A model generated the notes under the pieces. That model made no database searches and was not told the DNA's origin. It saw nothing but the letters and a program-made list of their open reading frames with translations. Below are positions 57,780 to 64,000 of a DNA stretch of 64,000 bases, in pieces. Position 1 is the stretch's first letter, and every line of letters starts with the position of its first letter. This DNA comes from Thereva unica (taxonomy: Eukaryota; Arthropoda; Insecta; Diptera; Therevidae). The translations under genes were made by a program, and so were the position numbers. The stretch is taken from the NCBI GenBank assembly GCA_949987705.1, contig OX465284.1, positions 111,397,163 to 111,461,162 of the forward strand, given 5' to 3'.

Positions 57780-58500
57780 GTAGTAGTTGGAGTAGTAGGA
57801 GGACAGCCCATCATCAACGATAAATGAGAAAAATTTAAAAGCAATATAAAGGGGCAGCAGGAGAGACACTAAGCTAGGCTCCAGACACACTAGAACAGAG
57901 TGGTCCAGTTAGGACTGTAAATTAACAAGAGAAGAAAGAATCCAGAGTATATTGCAAGGCCCACAAGGCGCACAAGAGCAAGGATTGAAGTCTTTAAGTT
58001 AAAAAGAAGAACTGCACACAAGCTGCGCAGAAAGAAGAAGATAGAATATCTAAACAGGAGGATCCAATAGATACAGGAAGACTTTAATGAAGGGAGAATT
58101 ACACAAGCGTATAAAGGAACGTTTCAGATCAGCAGTAAGTTTCAGCCAAGAACGAAGATCCGACGGAGGCATTTATAATCCCTCAAGATAATATTGCAAT
58201 AGAATCACCAAGACTGGATGAGCTGCGTGAAGCTGTGAAAAGACAAAAAAGTAATAAATCGCCTGGCGTCGGTGGAATCACAGCTGAGTTGGTAAAGGAA
58301 GGAGGATCGCAACTCTCAAGAACTTTACACGAAGTCATATACAACATATGGGACGAAGAGGTTATACCAGATGACTGGAAGGAAGCGACTATATGTCCAA
58401 TCTACAAGAGAGGAGATAAACTAACCTGCAAAAACTATAGACGCATTTTACTTCTACGCACCAGCTACAAAACCTTCACAAACCATGCGAAATAAAAACT
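57780..58500 (+). pseudogene. LINE reverse transcriptase fragment in the Ola1 intron
   Basis: A plus-strand open stretch from 58235 reads RQKSNKSPGVGGITAELVKE, GGSQLSRTLHEVIYNIWDEE, VIPDDWKEATICPIYKRGDK and LTCKNYRRILLL. These are the KxxKSPGxDGIxAE, P-x-x-W and IxPIYKKGD...CxNYRGISLL blocks of a LINE reverse transcriptase. It ends abruptly after this block and is antisense to Ola1. Confidence 0.85.
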
Positions 58501-58589
58501 CCCTTTTACAATAATTACTGACCATGCCAGCTTGAGGAGGCTCATGAGCCAGACCGATCTAAACGGCCAGCTAGAGCGGTGGAACCTAA

Positions 58590-58726
58590 AGCCTGAACCA
58601 AAAATATGAGGTGCCGTACCCTAACGTACGAACATGAGTGTTCATATGCCACCGACCTAAATTAACTTACTGAACTTGAATATATTCGATCGTTAGGGTA
58701 CGTACGGCTACGGTACAAGGTTTCCA
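58590..58726. mobile_element. Palindromic element TAGCCTGAACCAA, eroded copy
   Basis: GCCTGAACCAA at the left, GTACGAACATGAGTGTTCAT in the middle and CGTTAGGGTACGTACGGCTA at the right match the element at 48239-48369. The right terminal repeat has decayed. Confidence 0.65.
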
Positions 58727-58869
58727 ATTTATCGAGCCCCGCAAGGTAGTCAGAACGTGGTGCCGGGTGCATTGTTACGAGTTGACTGCTTTTTGGGCCC
58801 TTACCTTCGTATCAAGAAAGGCAAAGGTGGTATTCGACGCATTTACAAAATTTAGTTTTCTCCGATTAT

Positions 58870-58960
58870 CAGTTCAGTCGATTCGGCTCGAGACGTCACC
58901 AAAAATTGTCGGGAATGGAAACAAATAGTGAATGGAGTTCGAAACCCAGCGGCACCGACA
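58870..58960 (+). repeat. 3' tail of LINE family A
   Basis: CGAGACGTCACCAAAAATTG, GAATGGAAAC and GTGAATGGAGTTCGAA are nearly identical to 63905-63960 at the 3' end of the long copy. Confidence 0.7.
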
Positions 58961-59129
58961 GCAGCGAATCCATTGCGGAGACGTCCCACCCGGACCGCCA
59001 GCTAACGGATCAAAGAAGAAAAAGAAGTTTTCTCCATCCTGTAGTTGGCGAGACATCTAAAGCCGACTTGAAATTCCTTGAGTATCAAATTTTTCACGCC
59101 TTCGGAGTCCTCGAGAAAGTATTTTCATA

Positions 59130-59490
59130 GAACCGTCGACATTTAACCTCAAAGGAATTCACGAAACTGCTGACCGATTACGGCATCGAGCACCAACTCA
59201 CCTCTGTCTACTCCCCACAAGCCAACGCTTCCGAGCAATTGAACCGTTCAGTCTTGGCCGCTACCCGTGTGTATTTGAGCGAGGATCGTAGGGATTGGGA
59301 CTTCGCCCCGTAGTGCCCACCATGGTCCTGCACGGATCAGCCTATCCGATACTGAAAGTCCTAGGAGCCTTATAAGAAGGGTACTTGACAGTACTGCCGA
59401 TCGTACTACTCCTACTTCTCGCCCGATCAAGTGGTGTACCGTCGGACGTTTCCCACTAGTAGCAAGGTCGACCGGAATGCCTAATAGGAG
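59130..59490 (+). pseudogene. Ty3/gypsy-like integrase fragment
   Basis: The plus-strand frame reads LTSKEFTKLLTDYGIEHQLT and SVYSPQANASEQLNRSVLAA, matching the FxxxFxxxLxxxGIxHxxTxxYxPQANxxxERxNR block of retrotransposon integrases. A stop follows after RRDWDFAP. Only the C-terminal half of the core survives. Confidence 0.75.
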
Positions 59491-59499
59491 AATATCTAG

Positions 59500-60240
59500 C
59501 TGCTTTCAGGACAAACAAGCCGGTTTTAAAACAAATTATGGAGAAAACCTGGGAAACGAATGTAGATATTTACCAGGAATTCGTCAACTTTCAACAGGCT
59601 TATAACTCTATAAACAGAGAGAGGTTGTTACTAGATCATGTAGTGAAGTGGCAAAAAGTTCATAGAACGAAGTTCCGCTTTTATGAAAATAATCAATTAT
59701 GGCGCGAGAAGCAGGTTGCTGTCAATGAGTATGCGCGCCAGTGGGAAAGGGACCGCTTAAACATTTTAGCCCCCATTTTGTTTGCGGAAAAAATATTGTC
59801 AAATTCGAAACTCAGACAACCATTTCCATTAAAAAAGTTCCAAGTTTTAACATAAATGGCAGCCATTTTGTTTTTCGAAAAACTCGTAATCAACGACCCT
59901 TCTGGTACCAAATTTCAAAGAATTATCTTAATTTCTTCTAGTTTGGCCGTATTTTAACCTTTTGAACCACTGTGGGATGGACTGGTCACATTGCTTTTCA
60001 ACCCGGCTCTACTCTCAACTCAGTCTGTACAATTACTTGGCTATGTGGACGACGACGTGAACATCATAGAGACGGTCAAGCCCCGATTTGGACTATCGAA
60101 CCATCAACCATCCAATGGCTGGATATTCTATTTTGCTCTAGTATTTATAGGACGAGGTAGACCAAGCCGTTGTTCAAAGGACAAAGTAGACCAGGACACC
60201 TAGATGTGGATGGTATTGAAATAAACTCCGAGGCCAGCTG
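59500..60240 (+). pseudogene. LINE reverse transcriptase fragment with an insertion
   Basis: 59538-59640 encodes YQEFVNFQQAYNSINRERLL (FxDFxxAYDSI type). 59990-60090 encodes LLGYVDDDVNIIETV, the Y(A/V)DD active-site block followed by DIIxR. Between them, 59720-59960 is a different, A/T-richer stretch, probably a separate insertion. Confidence 0.75.
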
Positions 60241-61740
60241 AAAGAGCAGTCATATCTGCGGGGTGTTTTTCCACATGTAGGACTTCCTTTGAACATCTGT
60301 AAATAGTGCAACAACCGGTATATGCAGTCTGGGGGGGGTCTATATACAACGTTAAAATCGTGGCTATCTTAACATTTTTATTACTTAATCCGCATGCGAT
60401 AAGATATTCCCAGTACTTTCTTCCTTCTTTGAACCTTCCGACAAATTAGCACATTTGCAATCGTTTCTACATGCAACATCATTGTGTTCCATCTAAAGCC
60501 ATTCTAAATAATCATCGTGTTCAATCTGCTATTTGCATACAGATTTTAGATAATTTATACTGCATATTTAATAGATAAAAGCACGTCTAAAGTTAATATA
60601 ATTGACGACCAATTAGTCAGTTAACAGCACCTTACACTCGCCCTGTTATTGCTGATAGAGCACCACTTTCCTCGCCATTGTTCTCGGGGATTTCGCACAA
60701 TTTCCCCAGCACAATAAAATCACTCAAGAATGCTCAATTAATCCATATAATCACAATAATTACTAGAATATTGCAGCATTTGAACTTACAGCTCTCGCAA
60801 TACAACAACAACAAAAAATAGAGCCATTCGCGATTATTCAAGCCATTATGCACCTTTAGCTAATGATTGCCATTCAAGATGGCCACCATAGTAATTTGCT
60901 CCTATCGCGCTCTGGACATTTTTAATTGCCGTGGGCGTATTTTGGCCGCGAATAAAAACAAAAGCAGCAAAATTTCGCCTTCTGGTTTTCACAAATCGCG
61001 TGCAAATCCCGTCGAACCAGTTTGCTCTGGCCGTGCTTGCTGGCTGCTAGATTTATGCTGTGGCGGAGTCTCAAAAACCGCCATTCCCTGGCCGCCAACA
61101 ACACAGCCATCCGCCAAAATGAGCGCCCGATAAAAAGTTTTTCTTGTCTCGAAATAATTACAAAATTGCCAAATTACTTTTGGGAACGTTTCCCAGAATT
61201 CGACTGCTAAGTAGTTTAGCTTTCCTTATCTCGCGGCCAATTTAATGCAAATTTTGGGTAATTACGATTGAGGAGTTTTTTTCGCTCTGGGTTATACTTG
61301 TGGCTGGGTGCATGGCGGGTAAATACGATACTCTGAAAGGTGCTTTGTTTGTAGTTCGTTTTTTGGTATAAATAAAAGATGGCTTAAATTGAACCTTGAT
61401 ATTGGGCTTGCTTGTTTCGTGAATTTAATGAGAAAATAAGGCAAGTTGTACTAAGTAAAACATTAGGCCGAGCTGCGTTAGCAAAAGAAAGAAACCATTT
61501 TTTGTGTGCGCCATTTATACTAGGCTAACATGGTGAATAGAGCTGAACTCGATTAAGAAATTCCGTCACCGCTTCCTAACTCCAACCGCTTTCTACTAAA
61601 GGATATAAATTGCATTCAAAGTGGAAAGGTTTAAACTTCAATGATGAACCAGAGTTTGGAAACCGAAGAAACTAGGCAAGACACCGCATGAATATACGAA
61701 CTAACTATTCACGAAATAATACTACTGCATCCCCAGCAGA
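60241..61740. other. Ola1 intron: nothing recognised
   Basis: Mostly A/T-rich unique-looking sequence. I looked for the missing Ola1 N-terminal exon (P-loop GLPNVGKST) on the minus strand and did not find it. Confidence 0.3.
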
Positions 61741-61744
61741 CGAT

Positions 61745-63985
61745 GCGTGAGCGATGGGGTCAGGGATGCTGGTGTCAAGTGGGTTTCTGGTCGAAGACCC
61801 ACAGAAGTCACACTGAAAATGGAAATTCAATTCGCTGTGTGGAATGTATGAATAGGACATCACGTACGTCAAAAGGAAATCATAGCTATGGAATTATCGA
61901 CATGCAAAATATCAGTTGCTGCGCTATCGGAACTAGGACTTACTGGATCCGGGACATTGACGATCGTCCCGCACACAATCGACGAAACGATCACGCTTTA
62001 CTATTCCCGTGCTGAGAAACGAGAGGCCGGCGTCAGGTTTATGGTCGATCGTCGGGTTCCAGCAGCGTTATCGCATTCCAACCGATATTTGAGCGTTTGG
62101 CGGTTATAACCATCGGTGGAACGATCAAGATCCATATGGTAGCCGTTTATGCACCAAACGAGACCAGTACGGACGAGAACAAGGACAAATTTTACGATCA
62201 GCTTCAACAGACGCTGGATACGATACCTCGAACCGAATTATTTATACTCGCGGGGGACTTTAATGTACATTCAGGTGCAAGATCGACTGGGAAGGAACAA
62301 GGGACATATTCGGACACGGAGTAATTAACGCCAACGGTTTATGCCTCCTTTCATTCGCAGCGTCAAACAATTTGATCGTTGGCAACAGTATCTTCCGCCA
62401 ACTCACCTGGCGAAATCCATCCCGCAACGTTTCGATCGACGCTTAAAGATGTACGTGCAATGCGTTATCTTGTTCGAGCGAAATTACAGAGCGAAAAAAA
62501 CGGCGCCACGACCAGCCAAGAAAAATTGGCCGTGCCTACGGTGCCCGACCAGAGGGCAAGAATTTCAAATGGCATTATCCAACAAATTCGTGGCGCTTAC
62601 CATTCCGGACAATATCGGTGTAGAAGAAGAAAAGCAATTATCAGAGTCTACTGTGAGGTGTGCAATGGAGTTGCGTCCACCTATCCGTAAACGGACGCAG
62701 TCACGGATCTCAGACAGCTGTCTAGAGCTCGTCGATCAGGGGAAACGAATGAAAGATGTCGATTTCGAGCAATACCGACGATTGAACAAAGAAGTTCGAC
62801 AGAAAATGAAATCTGAGCGAGATGCGTACTGGAATAACGCTGCGGCCAACATGGAAGAAGCGGCGTCGAGGTACGAGTACCGGACGCTGTAGCAAACAAT
62901 CCGACGACTAAGCGACAAAACAACAACAAACGACAACATCAAAAAATCGGATGAAGCGATGAAGATAATTCTTCCACCAACTGTACAACCACTATCTGCC
63001 ACAAGGTCCAGCACACAAACCACCGATTATCGAACCGCCGGCGAACCACTTTCTCGATACTGAACCGACAATTATCGAAAGTCATCCAACTATCCAAGCG
63101 TCGTACGATGGCTCAACCAGCAACTTTCGTATTCGAAGCGACTTATCCGAGGAATTCCCGATTCAAACAGGTGTCCGACAAGGAGACGTCTCTTCGCCAC
63201 TTCTCTTTAAAGCTGTGATCGACGCGATTAAGCGTGAAACATTCGATGGAAGAGTCGGAGTTCGATACGACGACAGCAACTTCGTAACCAACTTGAAGTT
63301 CGCCATACGGGTGGAAAATCAATGCGGAAAAGACCAAAGTGCTCACAACGGATGGATCAAAAACCAGATGGAACCTAAATCGAACAAGTTCCGATGTTAA
63401 AATATTTAGGATCATTGGTTAAAGAAAATAAAGTGCCATCAACGGCCGACGTTCACAGTCGCATCGGCCAGGCAACAGCAACATTCGTTCACTCAAGTGG
63501 TACATATGGAAACGAACAAATATTACCATCAAAAGGAAAATACGCCTTTACCGAACGTTAATCTTTCCGATTCTTCTTTATAGATCGGAAACGTGGACAC
63601 TGCTCAAACCGGAAGTTTAGAAGCTCGAGGTCTTCCAAATGCGATGCTTGAGGCAGATCGCCTTCGAAACGTGACAGTTAAACAAAGATGCGATAAACCG
63701 ACACTGATCGAAGAAGAAATACAGAAACGTCGACTACGGTGATTTGGACATGTTTGCTGAATGGATGATAACCGCTCGCCACGTAAACTTCTCTGGTGAG
63801 ACCGTCCAGCAGACTGGAGAATTCAGCGATCGGCTCCGAAGAAAACCTGGCTAAAGAATATTGAAGGCGACTTAAAGAATCAACGATTATTGCTTATCGA
63901 GGTTCGAGACGTCACCAAAAATCGTCAAGAATGGAAACGAATCGTGAATGGAGTTCGAATGTCGAGGACCGTAAAATAAAATATA
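61745..63985 (+). pseudogene. LINE family A, longest copy: endonuclease, reverse transcriptase and C-terminus
   Basis: Plus-strand frames in order: FAVWNV near 61840; LSELGLTGSGTLTIV (61930); IHMVAVYAPNETSTDENKDK and LFILAGDFNVHSGA (62127-62280; GDFN is the endonuclease signature); a linker LNKEVRQKMKSERDAYWNNA (62785-62845); GVRQGDVSSPLLFKAVIDAI (63173-63230); VRYDDSNFVTNLKFA; LKYLGSLVKENKV (63395); ETWTLLKP (63590); and a C-terminal FGHVC-like block with RKLLW. Part of the reverse transcriptase N-terminus is deleted and frameshifts abound, so the copy is dead. It ends near 63975 with AAAATAAAATATAATAA. Confidence 0.85.
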
Positions 63986-64000
63986 ATAACAAACTAGCAC

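Noticed and set aside
1..64000. CRISPR array, tRNA genes, operons, bacterial promoters
   Set aside because: None found: no evenly spaced repeats, no cloverleaf I could support, and gene structure is eukaryotic.

Overview
This window is a piece of a repeat-rich, AT-rich animal nuclear genome, almost certainly a fly (Diptera) or a close insect relative. Four conserved eukaryotic protein genes can be read exon by exon. They have GT-AG introns, several of them only 55-83 bp, alongside other introns of 4-24 kb packed with transposon remnants. There is no bacterial operon structure, and I found no CRISPR array, tRNA or intact rRNA gene.

Layout. (1) From 35992 down to 1547 on the minus strand lies an Lrrfip (leucine-rich-repeat Flightless-interacting protein) homologue. 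It has five shared downstream coding exons and a conserved first exon at 35906-35992. Two further exons, at 24139-24270 and 17811-18332, look like alternative first exons: each starts with ATG and ends at a consensus donor in phase 0, so each could splice in frame to the shared exon at 12324. (2) On the plus strand, 42198-43654 encodes a complete Ost48/DDOST, a subunit of the ER oligosaccharyltransferase, in three exons. (3) On the minus strand, 52435-47334 encodes a complete 204-aa Rab10 in four exons, with a 4.36-kb first intron. (4) On the minus strand, 57744-56536 holds the last five coding exons of Ola1 (Obg-like ATPase). Its P-loop N-terminus was not found and probably lies beyond the right edge.

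Almost everything else is transposable-element sequence. There are broken non-LTR retrotransposon (LINE) fragments of several lineages, including one family with three copies (34.1-35.5 kb minus, 58.9 kb plus, 61.75-63.98 kb plus). Two Ty3/gypsy integrase remnants, a Tc1/mariner transposase remnant and at least three hAT-like non-autonomous elements with 8-bp target duplications are also present. One of the hAT-like elements sits inside another short element. In addition there are many small palindromic or terminal-inverted-repeat elements.

The most unusual finding is a dispersed repeat whose head resembles the internal-promoter half of 5S rRNA (15.4, 38.1 and 50.6 kb), as expected of a 5S-derived (SINE3-type) SINE. 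A four-copy foldback family, a three-copy family of elements sharing CCCAGCRGGRA-like ends, and a 320-bp patch of alternating CAAGAC/GTCTTG words are also notable. The four genes do not share a pathway. Their proximity is at most ancestral chromosome linkage.
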